A DNA stretch of 53,425 bases from M0027 sp021713415 (GCA_021713415.1 JAKJJQ010000019.1:1-53425); one strand, 5' to 3'; counted from the stretch's first letter, positions 18,667 to 28,445 are shown. The notes: a model not told the origin generated them from the letters alone. Numbers and translations are program-made.

Positions 18667-20343
18667 TTATGCCAGTTGCTGTTCTTTTGTTGAGTTTTCA
18701 AGTAGTGTGTGGTTAGTTGAATCATGATCTGAAAAATGCTGTGGTGGTGCTGAGGCAGTGATTTCAAGCTTATTAGGCATAAATGTATCAGAATGATCAT
18801 TATTATTGTCATTTTCTAAATCAGGTCTATCAAAACTGTCCATCTGATCAAGAGTTGGTAGGACTTTTTCTACCTCACTTTTTATAAAATTAGGATCTAA
18901 AATTTCAGGTTGATAGAGTTTTATATTGCTACAGGGTTTTATATTTTCAACAAAACTGATCATTTTTTCTTTTTGTATTTCTGTAATTGCATCATTGATC
19001 AATGAGTGTATATGTTCAATATCATCTTTAAAATAGTAAGGTGCATCTGAATGAGTTGGTGTATATTGATTATTAGGCTCGGCAAATGTATCTAAGAAGA
19101 TATGTATAGATGCAAGTTTTTTAAAATTAATTTTTAAATTAATTAAATTCTTTTTTTTTCGATCTAGATAATCATAGAATTCATTATTGATTTGAATAAT
19201 TTCATTTTTATACTTTAGTTTAAAATGCTTATCTTCTATTTTATTTTTAAAAATATTGATGCAAGTTTCAATACCAAGGTAATTATCCAGATAAGCATTT
19301 ACATTATCTAAATAAGTATTTAATTTTTTTAGAGGTTTTAATGAGGTGCTATGACTTCGTTCTTTTTCTTTGTTGATTTCACAAGAAAAACTATCCATAA
19401 ATTTTAAAAAAGAAGTTTCTGTTTTTGAAAATTCAGTAAATTTATCAATGTAGAATTGGATTAATTCTTCTTGTGCAAGCAAACTGCCACATTTAATTTT
19501 TATCTGATCGATATCACAAGGAGTTGATTTAGTTGATTTAAAGGTTTTATCGCTTAAAGATTGAATATCAGATTGTAGATTGTTTTTTATTAATTGAAAA
19601 TCGTTAATGTATTTATTCAATTTAACTTCAATAGGCTCATCTTCAGAAAGTTCATGAAATTTGATCAAGTGGTTAGTTAGTTCAATTAGTTGTAATAAAA
19701 TTCGACTTATCCTTTGCATTGGGTAGGCTAATATATCAGAGACTATATCTATCGTAGTAGCTGGTCCACTTTGTTTGATTTTTTTAGCTACTTCATTAAA
19801 ATATTGACTGTCTATAAAAAAATCTTGTATTTTTGATATAAAGTAATTGTATAAAAACGAATAAGCTAGTTGATTTTGAAATATACTGTCTTTGTTTTCG
19901 AATATAGTACTATAGAGATAATCAATAACTGAGTTGATTTCTATAGGATTATTTGGATTAATTTTTATTAATAGTCCTTCAAATGGGTCAGCTGTATAAC
20001 TTTGAAGTAATTTTACTAGAAAATCTATAAGTTTTTGATATTGGGGTGAATGGCTCCATACAATACCATAACCTTCATCAACCATTGCTTTAGCATGAAT
20101 ATCTAAAAATTTAAGCATTTCATTTGCTTGATAAGTAAAATTATTTTTTGGCAATTTTTTAGGCATATCTTTCACTTCAGGATAGACTCGTTTGTATATA
20201 TTAGGATTAAGCTTAAGCATTTTTTTATTAGGACTAACTGATAAGTTAATGGAACTATTTAATGATTGAGATGCTAATTCATATAGTGAAGCTGTAATTT
20301 TTGCAAGTAATAGTTTTTGCTGAATAGAAATTTCCTTTGGCAT
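18667..20343 (-). CDS. 558-residue protein with RhoGEF (DH)-like motif, possible effector
   Basis: A large, mostly helical, soluble protein with no signal peptide. Residues about 70-250 look like a Dbl-homology domain. A helical stretch (LAYSFLYNYFISKIQDFFID) is followed by DILAYPMQRISRILLQLIEL (204-223), which mirrors the conserved DH helix with its PxQRIxRYxLLL core; Pro208, Gln210, Arg211 and Ile212 are present. The rest contains lysine-rich helices and a disordered acidic/Asn-rich tail (about 490-558). A strong ribosome-binding site (GGGAGGGG) precedes the start. DH-type Rho GEFs are typical of eukaryotes, so this may be a host-directed effector. The family call rests on one motif plus helical context. 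Confidence 0.5.
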   Translation of the reverse strand: MPKEISIQQKLLLAKITASLYELASQSLNSSINLSVSPNKKMLKLNPNIYKRVYPEVKDMPKKLPKNNFTYQANEMLKFLDIHAKAMVDEGYGIVWSHSPQYQKLIDFLVKLLQSYTADPFEGLLIKINPNNPIEINSVIDYLYSTIFENKDSIFQNQLAYSFLYNYFISKIQDFFIDSQYFNEVAKKIKQSGPATTIDIVSDILAYPMQRISRILLQLIELTNHLIKFHELSEDEPIEVKLNKYINDFQLIKNNLQSDIQSLSDKTFKSTKSTPCDIDQIKIKCGSLLAQEELIQFYIDKFTEFSKTETSFLKFMDSFSCEINKEKERSHSTSLKPLKKLNTYLDNVNAYLDNYLGIETCINIFKNKIEDKHFKLKYKNEIIQINNEFYDYLDRKKKNLINLKINFKKLASIHIFLDTFAEPNNQYTPTHSDAPYYFKDDIEHIHSLINDAITEIQKEKMISFVENIKPCSNIKLYQPEILDPNFIKSEVEKVLPTLDQMDSFDRPDLENDNNNDHSDTFMPNKLEITASAPPQHFSDHDSTNHTLLENSTKEQQLA

Positions 20344-20490
20344 AGTGACCCCTCCCTGGTTTTATTTTGATCATTTAATTTTAGTAGTTGAAAAGATCAA
20401 CTGTCTAATGCTGTTTTATTACAGTTTTTATCAAACATTTACGATAAACTAATAAAGGTATACCAATAAGGCTTAATCATAGTATTTATA

Positions 20491-21882
20491 ATGAAAAATC
20501 ATTTATATAAAGTATGCTTAATATTGTTAATAAATATATTTCTCTGTAGCCAAGCTGTTACAGAATACGCATTAATTTCAACCCCTAAAGAAAGAGCTTT
20601 AGGTAACGAAATTTTACGACAGATTAGTTATAGAACACCGATTTATACTGATTTGTTATGGAATGATTATTTAGAAAAATTAGGTAATTATCTAGTCAGC
20701 CATTCATCAAAGCCAACGACAGAAATTGATTTTTATATTGCCAAATCAGATCAGGTGAATGCTTTTGCTTTGCCTGGCAATATTATCGTTATCAATAGTG
20801 CTTTGATTCTAAATACAGATAATGAAGCACAATTAGCTGCAGTTCTTTCGCATGAGATTGCTCATGTGATACAGAAACATTTCAATCGAATGTATGAGCA
20901 ATATACGCAACAGCTAGTCATTAATGCAGCAGCAATCATTGCATCAATTCTTGTAGGTGGTGCTATTTCACCAGAAGTTGCCCAGGCTGGTGTTTTAAGT
21001 TCAATTGCGGCAACATCTGAGCAGTTAATTAGCTATACGCGAGCACATGAATATGAAGCCGATCGAATTGGTGGTCAAATTTTGGTTAGTTCAGGCTACC
21101 CAAAATCAGCAATGTCTGAATTTTTAGCGCATTTACCAAGAGTAAATTATCATAAAGCAATAGAGCCATTATTAACGCATCCAGTTGTAGAAAAACGTCA
21201 AGCAGAAACTATCAGTGTTAAAAAACAAACTAAAGCTAGAGACTATATTATTACTTCCTATCAGAATTACCGTTTACTTAAAATTAAACTAGTTGTTTCA
21301 ATGAAGCGCTTGCCACAAAGCCATGATCAAAAAATTAAAAAAGACCAAAATTTAACATTAAGAGAAAAAGATTATAAATTAGGATTAACTGCTTTATTAA
21401 ACAAGCAAACTAATCATGCTGTAGAATATTTAGATGATGCATGGCAAAAAAGTAATGATAACTTAATTATTGGTTTATCTTATATAGAGGCTTTAATTTT
21501 ATCTAAAAATTATAACAAAGCTGAAGCTATATTAACGCTGTTAAAAAATCAATATCCATTATCACAAGCTTTAAAGTTTCAGTATGCTGATTATTTGATT
21601 GCTTCGAAAAAATTTGATCAAGCGCGTTGGTATTTATATAATTTAATTGCTCAATACCCTAATCAATATCGTAGTTATCAAAAGCTTGCATTAGTCTATG
21701 ATCAATTAGGAGAAGTAGGTTTGATGCATTTTTATTTATCAGAAGCTTATTATTATCAAGGAAAATTAGCCTATGCACTCTCACAGTTAAAATTAGCAAA
21801 ATCACATCTGCCAATACAGTCGCGGTATTATAAAGAAGTAGAAGTAAAAGAAGAAAAGTTAAAAAATTTATTATTAGAATGA
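20491..21882 (+). CDS. bepA: M48 metalloprotease with TPR repeats, BepA-like
   Basis: A 463-residue periplasmic zinc protease with an N-terminal signal peptide (about residues 7-24). The zinc motif HEIAH is at residues 121-125 and the third ligand sits in EYEAD (187-191). The C-terminal half, from about 295, is helical TPR-like (repeats around VEYLDDAWQ, KAEAILTLLKNQYP, ARWYLYNLIAQYP). This is the BepA/YfgC architecture, which assists or degrades outer-membrane proteins such as LptD at the BAM complex. No strong ribosome-binding site is visible before ATG 20491. Confidence 0.9.
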   Translation: MKNHLYKVCLILLINIFLCSQAVTEYALISTPKERALGNEILRQISYRTPIYTDLLWNDYLEKLGNYLVSHSSKPTTEIDFYIAKSDQVNAFALPGNIIVINSALILNTDNEAQLAAVLSHEIAHVIQKHFNRMYEQYTQQLVINAAAIIASILVGGAISPEVAQAGVLSSIAATSEQLISYTRAHEYEADRIGGQILVSSGYPKSAMSEFLAHLPRVNYHKAIEPLLTHPVVEKRQAETISVKKQTKARDYIITSYQNYRLLKIKLVVSMKRLPQSHDQKIKKDQNLTLREKDYKLGLTALLNKQTNHAVEYLDDAWQKSNDNLIIGLSYIEALILSKNYNKAEAILTLLKNQYPLSQALKFQYADYLIASKKFDQARWYLYNLIAQYPNQYRSYQKLALVYDQLGEVGLMHFYLSEAYYYQGKLAYALSQLKLAKSHLPIQSRYYKEVEVKEEKLKNLLLE

Positions 21883-22021
21883 TTTTTAAGCAATAGATTA
21901 AGGCGCAAGGTTTGCATTCATTCATTGATCTCGTTAGACTACTCTAGCATTGGATATGGTATCATTGAAGAAAAATCACTTTAAGTGCATTTAAGTGAAT
22001 TTTGAAAAAGGAGTAGTAAAT

Positions 22022-23089
22022 ATGGTGACTATTTTATCAGTCGAAGCATTAGCTAAATTAATCCATCGTCATGGATTAAAAGCATTTTTTATGGATTTAA
22101 TGCAAGCGCTAAGAGAAGATTTTGCGCGTTGGCAAGCATTTGATAAAATGCCAAGACCTGCTTTTCATGTTCCAGGCGGTGTGATTGAATTAATGCCTGT
22201 TGCAGATGATGCACTATTTACATTTAAATATGTCAATGGACATCCAAATAATCCATTATCAAATAAACAAACCGTCGTTGCGACAGGGCAGTTATCTCGT
22301 ATTGAAGATGGTTATCCCTTACTAATTAGTGAAATGACAACACTAACAGCCTTAAGAACAGCTGCAACAGCTGCAATCGCTTCAGATTTATTAGCAAGAG
22401 AAAATGCATCAGTTTTAACACTGATTGGTACTGGTGCACAAAGTGATTTTCAGGTATTAGCGCATCTTTTAGTGCGTGATATTAAAGAGGTTCGCTATTT
22501 TGATACAGATCCAAAAGCAATGGATCGATTTGAACGTAATATGAAAAGCTATGATATTCAATTAACGCGATGTGATAGTCACAAACAAGCGGTAGAAGGT
22601 GCAGATATTATAACCGTCTGTACAGCATGTAAAAAACATGTTGATGTTATCAAAGATGAATGGGTTAAACCTGGTGTACATATTAATGGTTTAGGCGGTG
22701 ACTGTCCTGGAAAAACTGAGCTTGAACTAAGTATTCTTCATCGTAGTAAAACGGTGGTTGAGTATTTTGATCAATCATTTATTGAAGGTGAAATTCAACG
22801 ATTTACTCATAAAGAAGCAGAAACAAAAGTGTATGCTGAGTTATGGGAATTAATTACCAATCAAAAGCCAGCAAGGACATCAGAAGATGAGATTACTTTA
22901 TTTGATTCTGTTGGAATTGCTTTAGAAGATTTTTCAGCTTTACGTCTAACTTATCAGTTATTACAACAATATCAAATTGGCGAAGTTGTTAATATGATTC
23001 CACCATTAGAAGACCCAAAAGACTTATTTTCAGTATTAAAAAATACAGAGAATTTATCTAATGTAGCTAATCGCTCGTTATCAATTTAA
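22022..23089 (+). CDS. Ornithine cyclodeaminase / mu-crystallin family enzyme
   Basis: A 355-residue NAD-dependent enzyme of the ornithine cyclodeaminase family, which converts ornithine to proline and ammonia. ATG 22022 was chosen because AAGGAG lies about nine bases upstream; an in-frame GTG at 21995 has no such site. Family features are the substrate loop GYPLLISEMTTLTALRTAATAA, the Rossmann motif LIGTGAQSDFQ, and NGLGGDCPGKTEL near 225 with the catalytic Asp. Closely related alanine dehydrogenases and lysine cyclodeaminases cannot be excluded. No arginine or ornithine genes are nearby. Confidence 0.85.
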   Translation: MVTILSVEALAKLIHRHGLKAFFMDLMQALREDFARWQAFDKMPRPAFHVPGGVIELMPVADDALFTFKYVNGHPNNPLSNKQTVVATGQLSRIEDGYPLLISEMTTLTALRTAATAAIASDLLARENASVLTLIGTGAQSDFQVLAHLLVRDIKEVRYFDTDPKAMDRFERNMKSYDIQLTRCDSHKQAVEGADIITVCTACKKHVDVIKDEWVKPGVHINGLGGDCPGKTELELSILHRSKTVVEYFDQSFIEGEIQRFTHKEAETKVYAELWELITNQKPARTSEDEITLFDSVGIALEDFSALRLTYQLLQQYQIGEVVNMIPPLEDPKDLFSVLKNTENLSNVANRSLSI

Positions 23090-23180
23090 GTAGTTTATCC
23101 ATTTTTTTGTTCAAAATATTAGCAAAATGAATGATTTTCCGTTAAAATACTTCTGCTTTTAAGTGGTTGGTCTTTTTTTT

Positions 23181-23221
23181 CCGATGAGAGAAGATACAGC
23201 TTAAGTTAAACCAGACATCGG
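23181..23221 (+). promoter_or_regulatory. rpsA leader stem-loop
   Basis: CCGATG at 23181-23186 pairs with CATCGG at 23216-23221 in the untranslated region just before rpsA, placing the start codon 21 bases below the stem. In E. coli, ribosomal protein S1 represses its own mRNA through leader hairpins. A similar role here is inference from position. Confidence 0.45.
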
Positions 23222-23242
23222 TTAATGAATTAGGAAATGTAT

Positions 23243-24913
23243 ATGAGTGAATCATTTAAGGCACTTTTTGAAGCGTCTTTGAAAGAAACAGAAATGCGTG
23301 TTGGTCATACAATGACAGGCACGATTGTAGCAATTGATAAAGATTTCGTATGGGTTGATGCAGGACTTAAGTCTGAATCAGTTGTACCAGTTGAACAGTT
23401 CAAAAATAGAGATAATGAAGTTGAAGTTCAAATTGGTGATGAAGTTGAAGTTGTATTAGATGCAATTGACAACACATGGGGTGCAACTAAGTTATCTCGT
23501 GAGAAAGCTAAGCGTCAACAAGTTTGGAGAGAGCTTGAAAAAGCTTGTGAAGATGAAGAGATTGTTCAAGGGCGTATTGTTAACCATGTTCGTGGTGGTT
23601 ATACAGTTGAAGTACGTGGCTTAAAAGCATTCTTACCTGGTTCATTAATTGATGTTCGTCCACTTCGTGATATCAGTCATTTAGAAGACAGAGATATTGA
23701 TATTAAAATTATTAAACTAGACTCTAAGCGTAACAATATTGTCGTATCACGCCGTGCTGTTATTGAGTCTGAAACTAAAGAAGAAAGAGATGAGCTATTA
23801 GCACGTCTTCAAGAAGGTACAGTGACTAAAGGTATTGTCAAAAATATCACAGACTTTGGTGCCTTTATTGACCTTGGCGGCATCGATGGTTTATTACATA
23901 TTACGGATATGTCATGGTCTCGTATTAAGCATCCAGGAGATATGTTGACAATTGGTGATGAAATTGACGTTAAAGTCATTAAATTTGACCAAGAGAAAAA
24001 CCGTATTTCTTTAGGTATTAAACAATTAGGTGAAGATCCTTGGCAGCAAGTTGTTGAGAGTTTACCAGTTGGCAAAGTGATTACAGGTACAGTGACTAAT
24101 ATTGCTGATTATGGCTGCTTTATTAAATTAGGTGAAGGTATTGAAGGTCTAGTACATACTTCAGAGATGGATTGGACAAATAAAAATGCAAATCCACATA
24201 AATTAGTGACTATGGGTCAAGAAGTTGAAGTGATGGTATTAGAAGTCGATGCAGAGCGTCACCGTATTTCACTAGGTATGAAACAATGCCAAGAAAACCC
24301 TTGGAAAGCCTATGCTGATAAGTGTAATGCAGGGGATCGTGTTAAAGGTACTATTCGCTCAATTACTGATTTTGGTATCTTTGTTGGCCTTGATGGTGGT
24401 ATTGATGGTTTGGTTCATATTTCTGATATTTCATGGAATAAATCAGGTGAAGAAGCAATCAAAACTTATCATAAAGGTGATGAGATTGAAGTTGTTTTAT
24501 TATCTGTTGATGTTGAACGTGAGCGTATTGCATTAGGCATTAAGCAACTAGAATCTGATCCATTTGAAAGCTTCTCATCTCAACATGAAAAAGGCTCTAT
24601 CGTTAAAGGTACTGTAACAACAGTCCAACAAAATGGTGCTTCGGTTGATTTAGGTGGTGAGATTGAAGGCTTTATCCGCGTTGCTGATTTATCTCGTGAA
24701 CATGTTGAAGATGCACGTCATGTATTAAAAACAGGTGACGAAGTTGAAGCAAAAATTGTTGGTCTTGATCCTAAGCGTCGCAGTGTTACGCTATCGGTTA
24801 GAGCGTTATCTGATGACCAAGAGAAAAAAGCACGTGCGAACTATAAGCAGCAAGAACAAATGGCACCAACTACAATTGGTGATTTAATTAAAGAGAAATT
24901 AAAAGGTGAGTAA
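23243..24913 (+). CDS. rpsA: 30S ribosomal protein S1
   Basis: A 556-residue RNA-binding ribosomal protein that helps mRNA bind the 30S subunit. It holds six S1 (OB-fold) repeats, the later ones showing repeated blocks such as KGTIRSITDFGIFVGL, GLVHISDISW and HRISLGMKQ. The N-terminus MSESFKALFEASL matches S1 proteins, so ATG 23243 is preferred over the ATG two codons upstream; TAGGAA at 23231-23236 is correctly spaced for it. Codon use looks like that of a highly expressed gene. A strong terminator follows at 24952. Confidence 0.97.
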   Translation: MSESFKALFEASLKETEMRVGHTMTGTIVAIDKDFVWVDAGLKSESVVPVEQFKNRDNEVEVQIGDEVEVVLDAIDNTWGATKLSREKAKRQQVWRELEKACEDEEIVQGRIVNHVRGGYTVEVRGLKAFLPGSLIDVRPLRDISHLEDRDIDIKIIKLDSKRNNIVVSRRAVIESETKEERDELLARLQEGTVTKGIVKNITDFGAFIDLGGIDGLLHITDMSWSRIKHPGDMLTIGDEIDVKVIKFDQEKNRISLGIKQLGEDPWQQVVESLPVGKVITGTVTNIADYGCFIKLGEGIEGLVHTSEMDWTNKNANPHKLVTMGQEVEVMVLEVDAERHRISLGMKQCQENPWKAYADKCNAGDRVKGTIRSITDFGIFVGLDGGIDGLVHISDISWNKSGEEAIKTYHKGDEIEVVLLSVDVERERIALGIKQLESDPFESFSSQHEKGSIVKGTVTTVQQNGASVDLGGEIEGFIRVADLSREHVEDARHVLKTGDEVEAKIVGLDPKRRSVTLSVRALSDDQEKKARANYKQQEQMAPTTIGDLIKEKLKGE

Positions 24914-24951
24914 TCACAACTAAATTAATTTTTCTTTACAACATATCTTTT

Positions 24952-24995
24952 AAAAAGCGACTCTTTTATGTTTAATTTAAAGAGGCGCTTTTTTT
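24952..24995 (+). terminator. Rho-independent terminator after rpsA
   Basis: AAAAAGCG-A-CTCTTT pairs with AAAGAG-G-CGCTTTTT with one A/G mismatch and a 12-base loop, followed by a run of T. It lies 38 bases after the rpsA stop and just before the csaA start, ending the highly expressed rpsA transcript. Confidence 0.88.
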
Positions 24996-25014
24996 GTTTT
25001 TAAGGGTTAATAAA

Positions 25015-25353
25015 ATGATGAATGAAATTAGTTGGGATGATTTTTCAAAAGTTGCATTATGTGTTGGAAGCATTATTCAAGTAGATGATTTTCCTCAAGC
25101 TCGCAAACCAGCCTATAAGCTGACAATTGATTTTGGCGATGATATTGGAATTAAGAAGTCCAGTGCTCAGATAACTAACCTGTATGCTAAAGATGATTTA
25201 ATTGGCAAAAAAATAGTCGCAGTCGTTAACTTTCCTAAAAAGCAAATAGGCCCTTTTATGTCAGAATGTTTAGTGACAGGGTTTCATCGTCAAGATGGTG
25301 TGGTTCTAGCTGTACCTGACCAGGATGTGCCTAATGGTGTAAAACTTGCTTAA
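25015..25353 (+). CDS. csaA: tRNA-binding-domain protein CsaA/YgjH-like
   Basis: A 112-residue single-domain protein of the CsaA/YgjH family, a dimeric OB-fold related to the tRNA-binding domain of aminoacyl-tRNA synthetases. Diagnostic blocks are VGSIIQVDDFPQARKPAYKL, FGDDIGIKKSSAQIT and VNFPKKQIGPFMSECL. CsaA of Bacillus has chaperone and secretion-related activity; the role here is unproven. ATG 25015 (or 25018) follows AAGGG at the right distance; a TTG at 24994 lies inside the rpsA terminator and is rejected. Confidence 0.9.
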   Translation: MMNEISWDDFSKVALCVGSIIQVDDFPQARKPAYKLTIDFGDDIGIKKSSAQITNLYAKDDLIGKKIVAVVNFPKKQIGPFMSECLVTGFHRQDGVVLAVPDQDVPNGVKLA

Positions 25354-25364
25354 AAGTTTAATTA

Positions 25365-26336
25365 ATGAGTGTTTTAAATAATAAGGCAATTATCTGGGCA
25401 AAAAATTATTTGCATGAACTCGGTGAAGTAGTTGAATCTGAGCAAAAAATAAATAATATGCCGTGGTCATTTGTTTATAGAATTAAAACTGACAAACGTG
25501 TAATATTTCTTAAGCAAACACCAGTATCGCTTTATCTTGAAACATCGGTTTTACATTTATTAAATCAATTAAATTTATCTTATATACCTAATTTAGTTGC
25601 AGTTAATAAACCATTATGCGCATTTTTAATTTCAAGTGTTGGTGATATATCATTAAGAGCGCTTTCTGATCAAAAATTAATGATTGATTTATTCATTAAA
25701 GGCGCTGTATTTTATACAAAATTACAACGTTATTTTGAAGATAAAATTTTTTTGCTACGAGCTCTGGGCGCACAAGACTATACATTGGATAATTTGCCAA
25801 GCTTATACAATCATTTGCTTAATCATCAAAGCCAATTACAAACTGATGGTTTACTACATCATGAGTATAAAAAACTAGTACAATTAACCAGTAAGTTAAT
25901 AGAACTATCGGATAAATTAAAGTTTTATCAGATTCCAGAGACATTAAATCATTGTGATTTTCATGATGGTAATTTGATATTTAATCAAATAACAAACAAT
26001 GTTGGTATTATTGACTGGGGGGAGATAGCGATTTGTCATCCATTTTTTTCATTAAATGCTTGTCTGTGGAATCTTGTTTATCAGAGAGGCTTAGATATAC
26101 AGAGTAAAGTATACCATGATCTTAAATTAGAGTTGGTTAGACCTTGGCTAGATAGATATGATCAAAAAAATTTAATTGAAGCATTTAATCTTGCTGGCAA
26201 ATTAAATGGCTTTTATGCAGCTTTAGGCTATCAATTTATTTATACAGCAACAGAAGATGAAGTATTACCTGCAAGTGTATATAAAAAAGGTGCAATATCT
26301 GGATGTTTACGGTCTTTTATTTCTGATAATAGTTAA
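25365..26336 (+). CDS. Aminoglycoside-phosphotransferase-fold kinase
   Basis: A 323-residue protein with the APH/choline-kinase fold. A nucleotide-site lysine stands in RVIFLKQT near residue 50. The catalytic loop reads HCDFHDGN near 195-203 and the metal-binding motif reads IDWGE near 215. It starts 12 bases behind csaA and is likely cotranscribed. The family phosphorylates small molecules such as aminoglycosides, choline, homoserine or methylthioribose. No substrate can be chosen here and resistance should not be assumed. Confidence 0.8.
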   Translation: MSVLNNKAIIWAKNYLHELGEVVESEQKINNMPWSFVYRIKTDKRVIFLKQTPVSLYLETSVLHLLNQLNLSYIPNLVAVNKPLCAFLISSVGDISLRALSDQKLMIDLFIKGAVFYTKLQRYFEDKIFLLRALGAQDYTLDNLPSLYNHLLNHQSQLQTDGLLHHEYKKLVQLTSKLIELSDKLKFYQIPETLNHCDFHDGNLIFNQITNNVGIIDWGEIAICHPFFSLNACLWNLVYQRGLDIQSKVYHDLKLELVRPWLDRYDQKNLIEAFNLAGKLNGFYAALGYQFIYTATEDEVLPASVYKKGAISGCLRSFISDNS

Positions 26337-26382
26337 ATTCGTTATTTTAGAAGGAACTTGGGGCTTATTTGCATTATTAAAA

Positions 26383-27471
26383 TTAATATATCAACCAAGT
26401 AATACCAAGGCCACCAAATATTAACCAGATAAATAAGACAAAGGCTAAGATAATTGGCTTTAGGCCTGCTTGTCTAAATTTTGAAATATGTGTTTCAAGA
26501 CCAAGGGCTGTCATAGCAATTGTGAGTAAAAAGGTATCTAAATTATTAATATGGCCTACAATCGAAGGGTCAATAATATGTAATGAGTTAACTGCAGCAA
26601 TAATAATAAATCCAATCGCAAATAGAGGGATAATTTTTAACTAAGATGATTTGGCTTCAGTAGTATTGATATTTGTATTTGCTTTTAGTGTTTCTTTTTT
26701 AGATAGAATAATGCCAACAATGATTAAAAGTGGTGCAAGCATCATAACGCGGGTCATCTTGACAATGACAGCAGTGTTAGCTGCAGCAGTATCAACTGCA
26801 CTGCCAGCACCAACAACTTGTGCAACTTCATGAATAGTTGCACCAGCGTAAATACCATACCCTGATGAAGATAAAGGGATAAGACCTAGTTGATACATAA
26901 CAGGGTATAAAAACATACTTAAAGTACCAAAGATAACAACCGTTCCAACTGCAATTGCATTTTTATAGCTGTCAGATTTTAAAACTGACTCTGTTGCCAT
27001 AACTGCAGCAGCACCGCAAATGGAACTACCTGAGGCAATTAAAATAGAAGTATCGCGATCAAGTTTAAATAGCTTTTGACCTAGTACAATGCCTAAGACA
27101 AAAGTACTAGATAACATGATTAAAGAGATGATAAACCCATCAAAACCAACTGATGCAATTTGTTGAAATGATAAACGAAATCCATATAAAATAATTGCTA
27201 GGCGTAATATTTTTTTAGCCGAAAAAATAATACCTGGATTAATGCTTACAGGTAGCTTATTTTTAATGGTGTTGGTAATTAGCATGCCAAGTAAAATGCC
27301 AATAATTAATGGACTAATTCCTAATTGTTTAATTTGCGGAATTTCACTTAAGATAAGGCTTATACATGTAATAATTACAGTAAGGCTAATCCCTGGCAAT
27401 AGTGATTTAGCTATATTAATTGTGTGATTTGAAGCCTTGATTTCATTGCTATTTGTTATATTTTTAAACAT
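26383..27471 (-). pseudogene. yeiH: YeiH/UPF0324 membrane protein gene with in-frame TAG
   Basis: The frame opens at 27471 and reads 276 residues of a YeiH-type (UPF0324) membrane protein, then meets TAG at 26643-26641. Reading on in the same frame gives 85 more residues to TAA at 26385-26383. These contain the family's C-terminal blocks (LFAIGFIIIAAVNSL, NNLDTFLLTIAMTALGLETH, KFRQAGLKP). The total of about 361 residues is the usual family length, so one amber codon splits an otherwise intact gene. YeiH proteins are putative sulfate-related exporters. The divergent LysR gene mirrors the yeiE-yeiH layout of E. coli. A sequencing error, a recent null mutation or suppression would all look like this. 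Confidence 0.85.
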
Positions 27472-27511
27472 TTTTAATTAACCTTTTTTTGCTTTTATTG
27501 GTTTAAGGTGA

Positions 27512-27541
27512 TTGTACAAAGTATTTTTATATTTGTATAAT
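27512..27541 (+). promoter_or_regulatory. Candidate promoter for the LysR gene
   Basis: TTGTAC at 27512-27517 and a perfect TATAAT at 27536-27541 are separated by 18 bases, giving a predicted start about 30 bases before the LysR ATG. Confidence 0.45.
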
Positions 27542-27563
27542 TTATATAATTAATAGTATAAAT
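27540..27563. promoter_or_regulatory. Inverted repeat in the yeiH-lysR intergenic region
   Basis: ATTTATA (27540-27546) and TATAAAT (27557-27563) form an inverted repeat overlapping the -10 box of the LysR promoter. LysR regulators typically bind such interrupted dyads between divergent genes. The AT-richness weakens the case. Confidence 0.35.
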
Positions 27564-27578
27564 TTAAAAAATAAATAT

Positions 27579-28445
27579 ATGGTTACTTTAAAACAATTAC
27601 AGCTTTTTTTGGCATTAGCTCAATGTGGCCGTTTAACAGATGCAGCTGAAAAATGCTTTTTATCACAGCCTGCGGCATCTTTAGCATTAAAAAAGCTTGA
27701 AGAAAGCTTAGGTGTTAAGTTATTTGATCGAGTCGGGCGTAACCTTATACTTAATGAAAATGCTAAAGCGATTCGAGTAAAAGCACAGATAGTTATACAA
27801 GGTGCAGAAGAAATTCATAACATATTCAAACATCAAAATAAATTAACTGGTAATTTATCTCTTGGTGCTTCAATGACCGTTGGTAACTACTTTCTTCCCA
27901 AAAAACTCATTGAATTTAATCAGCTGTATTCAAATGTTGATTTAAGTTTAACAATTTTAAATAGTCAGCAGATTTTAGATAAATTGGTTAATTATGAAAT
28001 AGATTTTGGTTTTGTTGAAGATGAAGTAATCAATGATTTATTTATAAAAGTACCTTTACAAAAAGATCATTTAGTAATTGTTGCAAAAGATCAGCATCCC
28101 TTATTCAATAAAAAAAATGTTACGATCGAAGACTTATTTAGTTACTCTTGGGTGTTAAGAGAAAAAGGCTCTGGAACACGTAATGTACTTGAAAAGAAAA
28201 TAAATGAATTTCAATTACCGATGAATATTTTATTGGAACTAGGAAGTAATGAGGCAGTCATAGAAGCTGTGTCTAATAGTAATGCTTTAGGTTGTGTTTC
28301 TGAAAGTGTACTTAAAACAACGACAAAAGTTAAAAAAATTGATCAAAAGATAATTGATCTATCACGCTATTTTTATTTGTTAATTTATAAAGAAAAATAT
28401 CAGAGTGAAATCATGAAGGTCTTTTTGTCATATATTAAAGATTAA
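27579..28445 (+). CDS. LysR-family regulator, YeiE-like by context
   Basis: A 288-residue LysR-type transcription factor. The N-terminal helix-turn-helix spans about residues 1-60 (LTDAAEKCFLSQPAASLALKKLEE), followed by a linker helix and a periplasmic-binding-like sensor domain (GNLSLGASMTVGNYFLP onward). It is divergent from the yeiH-type gene, as yeiE is in E. coli, so it probably controls that gene. With yeiH interrupted, its target may be lost. Its stop overlaps the end of the convergent small secreted-protein gene by four bases. Confidence 0.88.
   Translation: MVTLKQLQLFLALAQCGRLTDAAEKCFLSQPAASLALKKLEESLGVKLFDRVGRNLILNENAKAIRVKAQIVIQGAEEIHNIFKHQNKLTGNLSLGASMTVGNYFLPKKLIEFNQLYSNVDLSLTILNSQQILDKLVNYEIDFGFVEDEVINDLFIKVPLQKDHLVIVAKDQHPLFNKKNVTIEDLFSYSWVLREKGSGTRNVLEKKINEFQLPMNILLELGSNEAVIEAVSNSNALGCVSESVLKTTTKVKKIDQKIIDLSRYFYLLIYKEKYQSEIMKVFLSYIKD

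Noticed and set aside
25365..26336. Antibiotic-resistance call for the APH-fold protein
   Set aside because: The fold is shared by many metabolic kinases and there is no resistance context.
26641..26643. TAG read as pyrrolysine
   Set aside because: The gene family has no known pyrrolysine and gammaproteobacteria rarely carry the system; a mutation or error is simpler.
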